Shown here one piece after another: positions 51,937 through 60,526 of a DNA stretch of 64,000 nucleotides. Numbering within the stretch: position 1 is the stretch's first letter; each line of letters starts with the position of its first letter. This DNA is from Sphingobacteriaceae bacterium (GTDB lineage: Bacteria; Bacteroidota; Bacteroidia; Sphingobacteriales; Sphingobacteriaceae), in assembly GCA_947463785.1 (NCBI GenBank), contig CANHRG010000002.1, forward strand, positions 310,001 through 374,000. The letters run 5' to 3'. The notes under the pieces were generated by a model. The model was not told where the DNA came from and ran no database searches. It saw only the letters and a program-made list of their open reading frames with translations. The translations under genes and the position numbers were made by a program.

Positions 51937-52313
51937 GCTCCCAACCCTTTCTTTACCTCAGTTAACCGTACAAAAACGCTTTCTAGTTGTGGCTTAAGTT
52001 CTTGGTAAGCCGTAATTATTAAGTCAAAATCTTGCTCAGAACGGGCTAGCTGTTCTAGTTGAGCCATTACCTCGGTTGCGTGATCAAAACCAATAAAGGT
52101 AAATGTTGGACGAATTTTATGTGCAATTTCTGCCACAACTACGTAGTTTTTCTCATTTAAGGCAGATTCCAATTCTTGTAAATAAATTGGCGTTTGACTC
52201 ATGAAAATATCCAACATTTCCACCATAAATTCCGCACTTCCATCTGAAATTTCTTTCAAATAATTTAGATTTAATTCTACTCCAGTTCCAGAAATGGTAC
52301 TTGACTTTTTCAT
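51933..52313 (-). CDS. Hpt (histidine phosphotransfer) domain protein
   Basis: The 126-residue protein is a stand-alone Hpt domain with the phospho-His65 in AEIAHKIRPTFTFIGF, followed by helices that include LEQLARSEQDFDLIITAYQELKPQLE. It can pass phosphate between a hybrid kinase and a receiver. No kinase is adjacent. The single-domain receiver at 40927-41307 in this window is a possible partner, but nothing links them except being in the same window. The stop codon overlaps that of purS in the palindrome CTAG. Confidence 0.88.
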   Translation of the reverse strand: MKKSSTISGTGVELNLNYLKEISDGSAEFMVEMLDIFMSQTPIYLQELESALNEKNYVVVAEIAHKIRPTFTFIGFDHATEVMAQLEQLARSEQDFDLIITAYQELKPQLESVFVRLTEVKKGLGA

Positions 52314-52321
52314 ATTCAGCT

Positions 52322-52801
52322 TTATAATTTTTTCACTTCGAGCTGGCTTTCTAATTCATCTAACAATTCTGATACCGTTTTTTTAAATACTGGGTGCACA
52401 AAGTCCGGTTCAAGTTCAGCAAGAGGTATTAACGTAAATGCTCTCTGCTGTAAGTACGGGTGTGGAATTGTAAGTTCAGAACTTGCCACAACTTCTTGAT
52501 CGTAAAATAAAATATCGATGTCAATAGTCCTGGAGCCCCATTTCTCTGTTCGTTCTCTGCCCAGCTTACGCTCAATTCCTAAAATCGTTTTGAGCACTTC
52601 CAAAGGCCGTAAACTCGTTTCTAATTTAAGTACTTGGTTTATAAAATCAGGCTGATCCGTTTTACCCCAGGCCGCTGTTTGATAACGTGATGACGACTTG
52701 ATCAATTTGCCAACCTCTTCTTGAATTGCCATTCCCGCTTTGTCCAAGAAATCTAAAGAATTACCCATATTGCTTCCCAGCAATAAAAAAACCGCTGCCA
52801 T
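52322..52801 (-). CDS. folK: 2-amino-4-hydroxy-6-hydroxymethyldihydropteridine pyrophosphokinase
   Basis: FolK transfers pyrophosphate from ATP to the pterin alcohol in folate synthesis. The 159-residue protein starts MAAVFLLLGSNMGNSL and contains the family signature WGSRTIDIDILFYDQEVV with the Asp-x-Asp metal ligands, plus LTIPHPYLQQRAFTLIPLAEL. Its start is at 52801; the Hpt gene begins 8 bp after its stop on the same strand. No other folate gene is adjacent. Confidence 0.95.
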   Translation of the reverse strand: MAAVFLLLGSNMGNSLDFLDKAGMAIQEEVGKLIKSSSRYQTAAWGKTDQPDFINQVLKLETSLRPLEVLKTILGIERKLGRERTEKWGSRTIDIDILFYDQEVVASSELTIPHPYLQQRAFTLIPLAELEPDFVHPVFKKTVSELLDELESQLEVKKL

Positions 52802-52887
52802 TCAGATTTTTGAATATTTTTTGTAACAAATCAAGCTATTTATCATCTTTAATATAATCATACATAGATATAAAAATTGCACCTGAA

Positions 52888-54657
52888 ATGAAAGAATTCT
52901 TCAAGTTTGTGTTTGCATCAATGTTAGGGTTTATCCTCTCCATTTTTGTGATGGTGATCCTGATAGTTGTATTAATTATTGGCATTGTAAGCACCGCCAG
53001 CAATGAAGCAAAAGTAAGTGTAGACAAAAATTCAATTTTACACCTCAGTTTAGACTATCCGGTAACCGAGAGAACTTCAAAGAATCCTTTTGAGAATATT
53101 GATGTTTTGGGTTTCGAAACGGAGAAAAACATTGGACTGAATGATATTCTAGCAAGCATTAAAACAGCAAAAACAGACGAAAACATCAAGGGTATATACC
53201 TCGATGTTGCCTCTATACAATCGGGCTTTGCTACCATTGAAGAAATCAGAAATGCCTTGATCGACTTTAAAAAATCGGGCAAATTCATCATTGCTTACAG
53301 CGAGGTTTATACTAAAGGAGCCTATTATCTGGCTTCAGTTGCCGACAAAGTTTACCTAAATCCAGAGGGGATGATTGATTTTAGGGGTTTTAGTTCAGAA
53401 ATTACCTTCTTTAAAGGAGCGCTCGATAAACTAGGTATTGAAGCACAAGTAATCAAAGTTGGAACTTATAAAAGTGCGGTTGAACCCTTTATTCTCGACA
53501 AAATGAGTGAAGCGAACCGTAAACAAGTTACCTCCTTTTTAGGTTCCATGTACGAACATTACCTCCAAAAAATAGGCGAAAGCCGTCGCATTTCTCGCGA
53601 TTCTCTATTTACTATTGCCGACAATGCTCTAGTTCGATCAGCCAAAGATGCCGTAAAATACCGTTTAGCTGATGGACTTAAGTACAAAGACGAGATTTTA
53701 AGTGAGTTGAAAAACCTGAGTGGTATTGCCCAGAAAAAGGACCTGAATTCCGTTTCTATTGCAGATTATGCCAGTGTTGCCCACGATAACAAAACTGAAC
53801 GTTCTTCCAATAGAATTGCGGTAATCTATGCGGTAGGTGAAATCATGTCGGGCCAGGGTGACGATACCTACATTGGATCTGAAGGAATTTCTCAGGCCAT
53901 CAGAAAAGCTCGCTTGGATGATAAGATTAAAGCAGTGGTTTTCCGAATAAACTCACCGGGTGGAAGCGCATTAGCATCTGATGTAATTTGGAGAGAGGTG
54001 GAACTTACCAAAAAGGTTAAACCGATTATTGTGTCTATGGGTGATGTGGCTGCATCTGGAGGATATTATATTGCCTGTGCTGCCGATTCCATTTTCGCTC
54101 AACCCAACACAATTACTGGATCTATTGGAATTTTTAGCGTGATTCCAAACATGCAGAAGTTTTTCAATAACAAATTGGGGATTACTTTTGATGGTGTTAA
54201 GACTGGGAAATTTGCCGATATCAGCATTACCAGGCCGCTTAGAGAGGATGAAAAAATGATTATCCAAACTGAAACCAATCAGATCTATGCAAATTTCACC
54301 CAAAAAGTTGCAAATGGTCGTGGTAAAACTGCTGCTTTCATCGACAGTATTGGTCAAGGTAGAGTTTGGACAGGCGCTGAAGCCATAAAAATTGGCTTGG
54401 TTGACCGACTTGGCAACATCAACGATGCCATACACTCTGCAGCAAAAAAGGCTAAAATCAAAGAATACAAAATTGTAGAGTATCCGGCCCAAAAAGACCC
54501 ATTCAAAGAACTATTTGATAGTTCTGGCGACAGAATCAGAACCTATTTCACCAAACAAGAACTGGGTGAAAACTATACGTACTACCAACAACTGAAATCG
54601 GTTTTAAAAACTACCGGAACACAGGCCAGAATGCCTTACAATGTGGTAATTAAATAA
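52888..54657 (+). CDS. sppA: Signal peptide peptidase SppA, 67-kDa type
   Basis: SppA degrades cleaved signal peptides in the membrane. The 589-residue protein has a single N-terminal membrane anchor (about 8-36) and two tandem protease halves. The catalytic dyad is Lys195 (VGTYKSAVEP) in the first half and Ser390 (GDVAASGGYYIACAAD) in the second, an arrangement typical of the long form. VVFRINSPGGSALASD is also diagnostic. Divergent folK lies 86 bp upstream; a terminator follows the stop. Confidence 0.95.
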   Translation: MKEFFKFVFASMLGFILSIFVMVILIVVLIIGIVSTASNEAKVSVDKNSILHLSLDYPVTERTSKNPFENIDVLGFETEKNIGLNDILASIKTAKTDENIKGIYLDVASIQSGFATIEEIRNALIDFKKSGKFIIAYSEVYTKGAYYLASVADKVYLNPEGMIDFRGFSSEITFFKGALDKLGIEAQVIKVGTYKSAVEPFILDKMSEANRKQVTSFLGSMYEHYLQKIGESRRISRDSLFTIADNALVRSAKDAVKYRLADGLKYKDEILSELKNLSGIAQKKDLNSVSIADYASVAHDNKTERSSNRIAVIYAVGEIMSGQGDDTYIGSEGISQAIRKARLDDKIKAVVFRINSPGGSALASDVIWREVELTKKVKPIIVSMGDVAASGGYYIACAADSIFAQPNTITGSIGIFSVIPNMQKFFNNKLGITFDGVKTGKFADISITRPLREDEKMIIQTETNQIYANFTQKVANGRGKTAAFIDSIGQGRVWTGAEAIKIGLVDRLGNINDAIHSAAKKAKIKEYKIVEYPAQKDPFKELFDSSGDRIRTYFTKQELGENYTYYQQLKSVLKTTGTQARMPYNVVIK

Positions 54658-54675
54658 GCTTTATACTTTAATTTC

Positions 54676-54707
54676 AAAAGCCTTCCCTAATCCCGGAAGG
54701 CTTTTTT
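54676..54707 (+). terminator. Intrinsic terminator after sppA
   Basis: AAAAGCCTTCC / GGAAGGCTTTTTT forms an 8-bp stem 19 bp after the sppA stop and 13 bp before the PolX-like start. Confidence 0.9.
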
Positions 54708-54720
54708 ATTTTTGACTACC

Positions 54721-56385
54721 ATGGAAAATAAAACCATTGCCCGTACGCTTCGCCTTTACAGTCAGTTATTGGATTTACACGATGAGAACCCATTCAAGAT
54801 GCGTTCTGTGGCTAATGCCGCTTTTAAAGTAGACAAACTCCCCTTCCCTATAGCTTCTAAAAGTCTGGCAGAAATGGATGCTATGGATGGCATTGGAAAA
54901 AGTACTGCAGCTAAAATTTACGAGCTCATTCAGACGGGTCACATTTCAGAACTAGACGAATTACTACAAAATACACCAGCTGGCGTTGTAGAAATTTTAC
55001 AGATTAAAGGAATTGGACCCAAAAAAGTATCCATTATTTGGAAAGACTTAGGCATAGAGAGTGTAGGTGAGTTGTATTATGCCTGCAATGAAAACCGTTT
55101 GATCGAAGCTAAAGGCTTTGGGCTCAAAACGCAAGAAGAAATTCTTAAGGTAATCGAGTTTAAAATGGCCAATAGCGGTCGGTTGCTCTACGCAAAAGTG
55201 GAAGAAACCGCAGAAAATCTGCTTAAAGAACTTCAAAAACTTTTACCGGATACTCAGCTGAGTTTGAGTGGTGAATACCGTCGTAGAATGGAAATTATCG
55301 ACCAACTTGATCTACTTATTGGTATGTCTTTGGCCGATTTTAAAGAAAAAAATCCGCTTAGAGCTTTAAACCTCGAATTGGATGAATCGAATCGGGCTAC
55401 AACAGCTGAAGGACTTATACTGCAATTTCATTTTTGCCTTCCGGCAGATTTTGGATGGGAAATAATTCAAACTACCGGAAGTTCAGCTCATGTAGAAACC
55501 TTAAAACAACGGCTAATTGGCAAAGAAATCGGCACTAAAACCGAACAAGAAATTTATGCCTTAGCAGGATTAGATTATATAGAACCCGAACTCCGCGAAG
55601 GCGAAAACGAAATTGAACTTGCTGAAAAAGGCCAATTACCCAAACTTATTGAATTTAATGACCTAAAAGGAAGTTTACACAACCACAGCACCTGGAGCGA
55701 CGGCGTAAATACCTTAGAAGAAATGGCACTTTATTGTCGCGATGAATTAAAACTCGAATATCTGGGTATTTGCGACCATTCCAAATCGGCATTTTACGCC
55801 AATGGCTTGAATGAGCTACGTGTGGCTGCTCAACATCGTGAAATTGATGCACTAAATGCTAAACTAGCTCCTTTTAAAGTATTTAAAGGTATTGAATCCG
55901 ATATCTTGTACGACGGCAGTCTAGATTACGATGCTAGTGTTTTAGCTTCCTTCGATTTTGTGGTGGCATCTGTCCACTCTGTACTCAAGATGACCAAAGA
56001 AAAGGCCACAGAACGCCTGATCAAAGCCATTGAAAACCCATTTACCACTATTTTAGGACATCCCACAGGGAGATTGTTATTGAGTCGAAGCGCTTACCCA
56101 ATCGACCATGCTAAAGTAATTGATGCCTGTGCTGCTAACAACGTAGTGATAGAAATAAATGCCAATCCACTACGCTTAGATTTAGATTGGCGATGGCATC
56201 ACTACGCACTTGAAAAAGGAGTTTTATTATCCATTAATCCAGACGCACACCGTACCGAAGGTTTTTTAGACATGCATTACGGGGTTTTGGTTGGCCGAAA
56301 AGGTGGTTTAAGTGCAAAAGAATGCCTTAATGCTATGAGTTTAGCCGAAATAGAAGCCTTTTTCAAAAAGCGGAAACCCGCCTAA
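54721..56385 (+). CDS. PolX-family protein (HhH, degenerate family X polymerase domain, PHP exonuclease domain)
   Basis: The ATG at 54721 (MENKTIARTL) gives 554 residues with normal bacterial PolX layout: 8-kDa-like/HhH region (1-150), polymerase palm and thumb (about 155-290), PHP domain (about 314-550). The PHP metal ligands look intact: His320 and His322 (SLHNHSTWSDG), CDHS, GIESDIL, GHPTGR, and NPDAH. But the polymerase motif usually written GSxRR..DxD is GEYRR..DQLD, so the first Asp becomes Gln195, and the third carboxylate region (VDLRxV) reads LQFHF with Gln235. Two of three catalytic Asp are missing, so only the PHP nuclease is likely to work. Confidence 0.9.
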   Translation: MENKTIARTLRLYSQLLDLHDENPFKMRSVANAAFKVDKLPFPIASKSLAEMDAMDGIGKSTAAKIYELIQTGHISELDELLQNTPAGVVEILQIKGIGPKKVSIIWKDLGIESVGELYYACNENRLIEAKGFGLKTQEEILKVIEFKMANSGRLLYAKVEETAENLLKELQKLLPDTQLSLSGEYRRRMEIIDQLDLLIGMSLADFKEKNPLRALNLELDESNRATTAEGLILQFHFCLPADFGWEIIQTTGSSAHVETLKQRLIGKEIGTKTEQEIYALAGLDYIEPELREGENEIELAEKGQLPKLIEFNDLKGSLHNHSTWSDGVNTLEEMALYCRDELKLEYLGICDHSKSAFYANGLNELRVAAQHREIDALNAKLAPFKVFKGIESDILYDGSLDYDASVLASFDFVVASVHSVLKMTKEKATERLIKAIENPFTTILGHPTGRLLLSRSAYPIDHAKVIDACAANNVVIEINANPLRLDLDWRWHHYALEKGVLLSINPDAHRTEGFLDMHYGVLVGRKGGLSAKECLNAMSLAEIEAFFKKRKPA

Positions 56386-56407
56386 TTTAATTCCTTAATT
56401 TTGTAAC

Positions 56408-57007
56408 ATGATCAGTACGCTTTGCAATTCCATTTTCGAACAAGCCATTAAGGATTATCATATCCAAAACGATATCGATTTCGTTTATCAAAACCCCTAT
56501 ACCAACGGAAGCATAGAGTTTTTACTTTATGCTAAAAACTGGATAGATACTGCCCAATGGCACATGGAAGATGAGGTTCGCGAACCTAGTATTGCTGCTG
56601 CAGATGCCTTAACCTGGAAACGCCGTATTGATGCCTCTAACCAGGAAAGAACCGATATGGTGGAATACATCGACTCCTATTTCCTGGAAAAATACAAACA
56701 CGTTATAGCAAAATCTGGAGCTAAAGTAAATACCGAAAGTCCGGCTTGGGCAATAGACCGGCTTTCTATCCTAGCTTTGAAAATTTACCACATGGCCGAA
56801 GAAGCCAATAGAGCATCAGCAAGTGCAGAACATCGTGAAAAATGCCAGCAAAAACTAAATGTACTTTTAGAGCAGCGTACAGATCTTTCACAAAGCATCG
56901 ACGAATTACTAGCCGATATCGAGGCCGGAAATAAGTATATGAAGGTGTATAAGCAGATGAAAATGTACAACGACCCGAGTTTAAATCCGGTGCTGTACAA
57001 GAAATAA
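56408..57007 (+). CDS. DUF4254 domain-containing protein
   Basis: The 199-residue protein is helical, with WHMEDEVREPSIAAADALTWKRRIDASNQERTDMVEYIDSYFL as the family hallmark (including several conserved charged residues) and a second helical half rich in Lys/Glu. The family is typical of Bacteroidota and usually stands beside a glycosyltransferase of family 9, as here (6-bp gap). Its biochemical function is unknown; a link with lipopolysaccharide core assembly is a genomic-context inference. Confidence 0.9.
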   Translation: MISTLCNSIFEQAIKDYHIQNDIDFVYQNPYTNGSIEFLLYAKNWIDTAQWHMEDEVREPSIAAADALTWKRRIDASNQERTDMVEYIDSYFLEKYKHVIAKSGAKVNTESPAWAIDRLSILALKIYHMAEEANRASASAEHREKCQQKLNVLLEQRTDLSQSIDELLADIEAGNKYMKVYKQMKMYNDPSLNPVLYKK

Positions 57008-57013
57008 TTTGTC

Positions 57014-58048
57014 ATGCCTGGCCAAGCAAAAATACTTGTATTACGTTTTTCAGCCATGGGCGATGTTGCCATGACGGCGCCTGTACTACGAGAATTGCAA
57101 GAGCAAAACCCCGGATGTGAGCTAATTGTAGTGAGCAGGGCCTTGTTTGAGCCTTTTTTTGAAGGCATTCCCCGACTGAAATTTCATCCTATTGAACCGA
57201 AAGGAAAACACAAAGGATTCTTTGGCTTGCTGCGCTTATTTAATGAGCTACGCTCCTATCGTATTACCGCAGTTGCCGATTTACACCAAAATCTCAGAAG
57301 CCGGACCATTTCATCCCTATTCCGCTTTGCTGGAGTAAAAGTTGAAACACTTAACAAGGGGCGTTCAGAAAAAAAACAGCTTACCCGAAAAGAAAATAAG
57401 TTCCTAAAACCTTTAAAACCCATGCCCGAACGCTATGCAGACATTTTCAGGGCATTGGGATTAAAATTACAGCTTCAACATAAATTAATCCCAAATCCGG
57501 AGTCTTTACTGGGCCCAGTTTTAGCCCTAACAGGCGATAAAAAATCAACCGATCGGTGGATTGGAATAGCTCCATTTGCCCAACATTTGCAAAAGGTATA
57601 TCCTCTTGAAAAAATGGAATGGATAGTAAACCAATTGGCTGAAAAAGGCTACAAACTCTGGATATTTGGTGGAGGACAAAAAGAGCAAAAAATTGCAGAA
57701 CAGTGGGAACAAGTGCACAAAAATAGCTGCTCATTGGTATGTAAATTGAGTTTGAAAGAAGAATTAAACTTAGTTTCTAATCTCGATTTGATGCTAAGTA
57801 TGGATTCGGCGGGTATGCACATGGCCTCACTTAAAGGCATTCCGGTAGTTTCAATTTGGGGTGCAACCCACCCATTTGCTGGCTTTCTGGGCTATGGCCA
57901 AGAGCTAAAAAACTGTGTACAGCTAGATTTAGCTTGCCGTCCATGTTCTGTTTATGGCAACAAAGCCTGTTATCGGGGTGATTTTGCCTGCATGAATACG
58001 TTATCAGAAGTTGAAACATTAAAAATTATAACTGATACTTTAAGTTAA
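57014..58048 (+). CDS. Family-9 glycosyltransferase (heptosyltransferase-like)
   Basis: The 344-residue protein matches GT9 (WaaC/WaaF/RfaF type), which add heptose or similar sugars to the LPS core. The N-terminal KILVLRFSAMGDVAMTAPVLRELQEQNPG and the C-terminal MLSMDSAGMHMASLKGIPVVSIWGATHPFAGFLGYGQ are diagnostic. It is a single-domain GT-B fold without membrane segments. Donor and acceptor are not known here. It lies 6 bp after the DUF4254 gene, so the two likely work together. Confidence 0.92.
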   Translation: MPGQAKILVLRFSAMGDVAMTAPVLRELQEQNPGCELIVVSRALFEPFFEGIPRLKFHPIEPKGKHKGFFGLLRLFNELRSYRITAVADLHQNLRSRTISSLFRFAGVKVETLNKGRSEKKQLTRKENKFLKPLKPMPERYADIFRALGLKLQLQHKLIPNPESLLGPVLALTGDKKSTDRWIGIAPFAQHLQKVYPLEKMEWIVNQLAEKGYKLWIFGGGQKEQKIAEQWEQVHKNSCSLVCKLSLKEELNLVSNLDLMLSMDSAGMHMASLKGIPVVSIWGATHPFAGFLGYGQELKNCVQLDLACRPCSVYGNKACYRGDFACMNTLSEVETLKIITDTLS

Positions 58049-58080
58049 ATTCTTGCGTTATAATCTCAAAAATTAACGCA

Positions 58081-58713
58081 ATGAGACACTTAACATTTTT
58101 TTCAGTACTCTTTTTCTTGGCATCCAATGCCTACTCACAACTTAAGATAGGAGTTCAAGCTGGGCCCAACTTTTCAAGCATTTCGGCAGTAGAGAAAGTA
58201 AGCGATTTAAAAACAGATAAATCGTCACAAACCTCGTATCAAACCACTTTATTAGCTGAATATAAGGCTATGCCGGAATTAGCCATTGAATTGGGTGTGC
58301 AATACAGCAGACAAGGTACTAAATGGCACGATGCAGAGCAAAATACCATCAAGTTGAACTACCTAAAATTTCCACTTACACTTAGTTATCCTTTTACATT
58401 GGGTAACGGGCAAATGAAATTTGGAACCGGGGGCTATTATGCTACTGCTTTATCGGGATTTCGCATCAATGCAGGGCAAAAAGTAGAATTGGTGTTTGAT
58501 TCTTCCCAGTATTCCATGTTTAAAAGAGCAGACTTGGGGATTATTTTCAAAACAGCTTATGAATTTTCAAATGGCCTAAGCCTCGCTATGGATTATCAGA
58601 TGGGACTCAAAAACATCGCTTCTGAGCAAATGAGCGATTTCTTTAATTTTAAGAATCGTGCATTTTCAATCAGTTTGGGCTATTATTTAAAATTGAATAA
58701 GACTAGACAATAG
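58081..58713 (+). CDS. PorT-like outer-membrane beta-barrel protein, copy 1
   Basis: The 210-residue protein has a signal peptide ending at SNAYSQ, then KIGVQAGPNFSS and a pattern of alternating strands and Gly-rich turns. It matches the outer-membrane protein beta-barrel / PorT family common in Bacteroidota. Length and spacing suggest eight to ten strands. It shares its overall plan with the next gene (58749-59369), such as the motifs AGPNFSSIS/AGVNLSKIN and DYQMGLKN/GYQMGLSNN. The function is not known. Confidence 0.88.
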   Translation: MRHLTFFSVLFFLASNAYSQLKIGVQAGPNFSSISAVEKVSDLKTDKSSQTSYQTTLLAEYKAMPELAIELGVQYSRQGTKWHDAEQNTIKLNYLKFPLTLSYPFTLGNGQMKFGTGGYYATALSGFRINAGQKVELVFDSSQYSMFKRADLGIIFKTAYEFSNGLSLAMDYQMGLKNIASEQMSDFFNFKNRAFSISLGYYLKLNKTRQ

Positions 58714-58748
58714 TTTTCAGGTAACAGCGTTTAAATGAGAAAAACACT

Positions 58749-59369
58749 ATGAAAAAGCTTATCGTACTCTCTGTCCTACTGTTTGGAACACTAGCTGCAA
58801 ATGCACAAATCAGATTTGGCGCAAAGGCCGGAGTGAATTTATCCAAAATAAACATTGACTATACTACTTTAGCACAAACTGTCGAAGAAAGTTCTATTAC
58901 TTCGTATCATTTGGGTGGCTATATTGAATTTAAAGCATTTCCTAAGCTTTTCATTCAACCCGGTCTGGAATTGCATGGCTTGGGTGGTAAAGTAGGTACA
59001 GCACCTGATGATGAAAAAGCAAATATGATGTATCTACGCTTACCCTTACACCTAGTAACTAGACTTAATTTGGGATTAGGAAGTATTTTTGCTGGCGCAG
59101 GTCCTTATGCTGGCTATGCCCTATCAGGAACAAGTGAGTCAAATGGAATAAAAAAGGATATCAATTTTGGTAATGCGGTAGAGGATGATTACAAAAAAAC
59201 GGATTTAGGTTTGAGTTTTTTAGCAGGGTATCAACTAAAAAGCGGGCTCAACTTTAGCTTAGGTTATCAAATGGGGCTTAGTAATAATCTTCCCGATGAT
59301 GTGGCGCAAGTAGCAAAAGCTAAAAATGCAAACTTTAGCCTATCTCTTGGCTACAGTTTTAAATTATAA
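58749..59369 (+). CDS. PorT-like outer-membrane beta-barrel protein, copy 2
   Basis: The 206-residue protein starts with a signal peptide (ending ANAQ) and then IRFGAKAGVNLSKIN, the same family as the preceding gene. The pair lies 35 bp apart and is probably cotranscribed. The C-terminal FSLSLGYSFKL is typical of a barrel's last strand with an aromatic residue near the end. The paralogues have diverged strongly, so the duplication is not recent. Confidence 0.88.
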   Translation: MKKLIVLSVLLFGTLAANAQIRFGAKAGVNLSKINIDYTTLAQTVEESSITSYHLGGYIEFKAFPKLFIQPGLELHGLGGKVGTAPDDEKANMMYLRLPLHLVTRLNLGLGSIFAGAGPYAGYALSGTSESNGIKKDINFGNAVEDDYKKTDLGLSFLAGYQLKSGLNFSLGYQMGLSNNLPDDVAQVAKAKNANFSLSLGYSFKL

Positions 59370-59399
59370 TGTTCTGAGGTTAGTTTTGGTTTAACAATT

Positions 59400-59428
59400 A
59401 AGCCCCTTTAAAAAGGGGCTTTTTTTTA
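59400..59428. terminator. Bidirectional intrinsic terminator
   Basis: AGCCCCTTT / AAAGGGGCT forms a 9-bp stem followed by TTTTTTT, between the PorT-like and convergent dprA genes. It overlaps the dprA stop. Confidence 0.9.
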
Positions 59429-60526
59429 GGTTAAGACGTATCTATTTCCAGGATGACAATTAACTAGACCTTTCATCTCTAAAGTTAGCATGAGGGCAAC
59501 TAATTTGGATTGATTAAACTTACTCATAGCGAGCAATTCATCTACAGCTAGTGATCGGTGTTGAATTAACAGCTCAAAAATTAGTTTTTCATCCTCATTT
59601 AAATCAATGGGCATCTTAAGTTGACAAAATGCGGTTGATCTTTCTTTTCTTTTCCAACCCAATACATACTCCAGATCAGCACAATCGGTAATTAGATGAG
59701 CTCGGTTGGTTTTAATGAGGTAATTACAGCCCGAACTGTACACATCACCCACTCTTCCCGGGATGGCAAATACATCTCGATTATAGGAGTTTGCCAGTTC
59801 CGCGGTAATTAGTGCTCCACCTTTTAAGTTGGCTTCCACAACAATTGTAGCATCTGCTAATCCGGCAATAATCCGGTTACGTTTAGGAAAATTCTTCCGA
59901 TCAGGAAGCGTTTTAGAAGGAAATTCACTCAACAAACCACCCCTATCGATCATTTTTTCAGCCAAATTTCGGTGCAAACTCGGATAAATACGATCGAGGC
60001 CATGGCCCAATACGCCCAAAGTCGGGATATTGCTACGTAAGCAAACTTGGTGAGCATGGGCATCTATGCCATAAGCCAGTCCACTCACAATGAGTGGCTC
60101 ATGCACTTTAAGTGCATCAATCAGCTCTTCACAGAAATTTTTACCATAATGAGTAGCATTACGAGTACCCACTATACTCACAATTTTTGTTGCGTTTAAA
60201 TCGGCCTCACCACAGTAATAAAGTAATACTGGTGCATCGTAACACTGACTTAAGCGCTTAGGATAGTTATGATCCGTAATAAAAAGTATCCTTATTTGAT
60301 GTTTTTGGATAAACTGAAGCTCTTCATCCACCCTGGCAAAATCATCAAATGCGTGTATTTTCCTAGCCAGTTGCAAACCGATTCCTGGCACTTGGCTAAG
60401 TTCACGAACACTAGCATCGAAAATAGATTCTGGAGATTGAAAATGGGTTAATAAAGCCCTGGCGGTAATACTTCCGACACCGTCAACTAAGGTTAATGCA
60501 ATTCGATGGTAGAGAGACACAGGCAC
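59426..60526 (-). CDS. dprA: DNA-processing protein DprA
   Basis: DprA loads RecA on incoming single-stranded DNA during natural transformation. The 366-residue protein has a helix-hairpin-helix segment near residue 10 (LTLVDGVGSITARALL), the Rossmann-like domain with VSGLAYGIDAHAHQVCL and FPKRNRIIAGLADATIVVEANLKGGALITAELA, and a C-terminal winged helix (about 300-366). The start is a GTG at 60526, directly after the rsmG stop with no gap. An ATG-like alternative is absent. No other competence gene is adjacent. Confidence 0.95.
   Translation of the reverse strand: MPVSLYHRIALTLVDGVGSITARALLTHFQSPESIFDASVRELSQVPGIGLQLARKIHAFDDFARVDEELQFIQKHQIRILFITDHNYPKRLSQCYDAPVLLYYCGEADLNATKIVSIVGTRNATHYGKNFCEELIDALKVHEPLIVSGLAYGIDAHAHQVCLRSNIPTLGVLGHGLDRIYPSLHRNLAEKMIDRGGLLSEFPSKTLPDRKNFPKRNRIIAGLADATIVVEANLKGGALITAELANSYNRDVFAIPGRVGDVYSSGCNYLIKTNRAHLITDCADLEYVLGWKRKERSTAFCQLKMPIDLNEDEKLIFELLIQHRSLAVDELLAMSKFNQSKLVALMLTLEMKGLVNCHPGNRYVLT

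Noticed and set aside
53971-54492. 173-codon minus-strand frame inside sppA
   Set aside because: It lies wholly antisense to the catalytic half of SppA; long open antisense frames are expected by codon bias.
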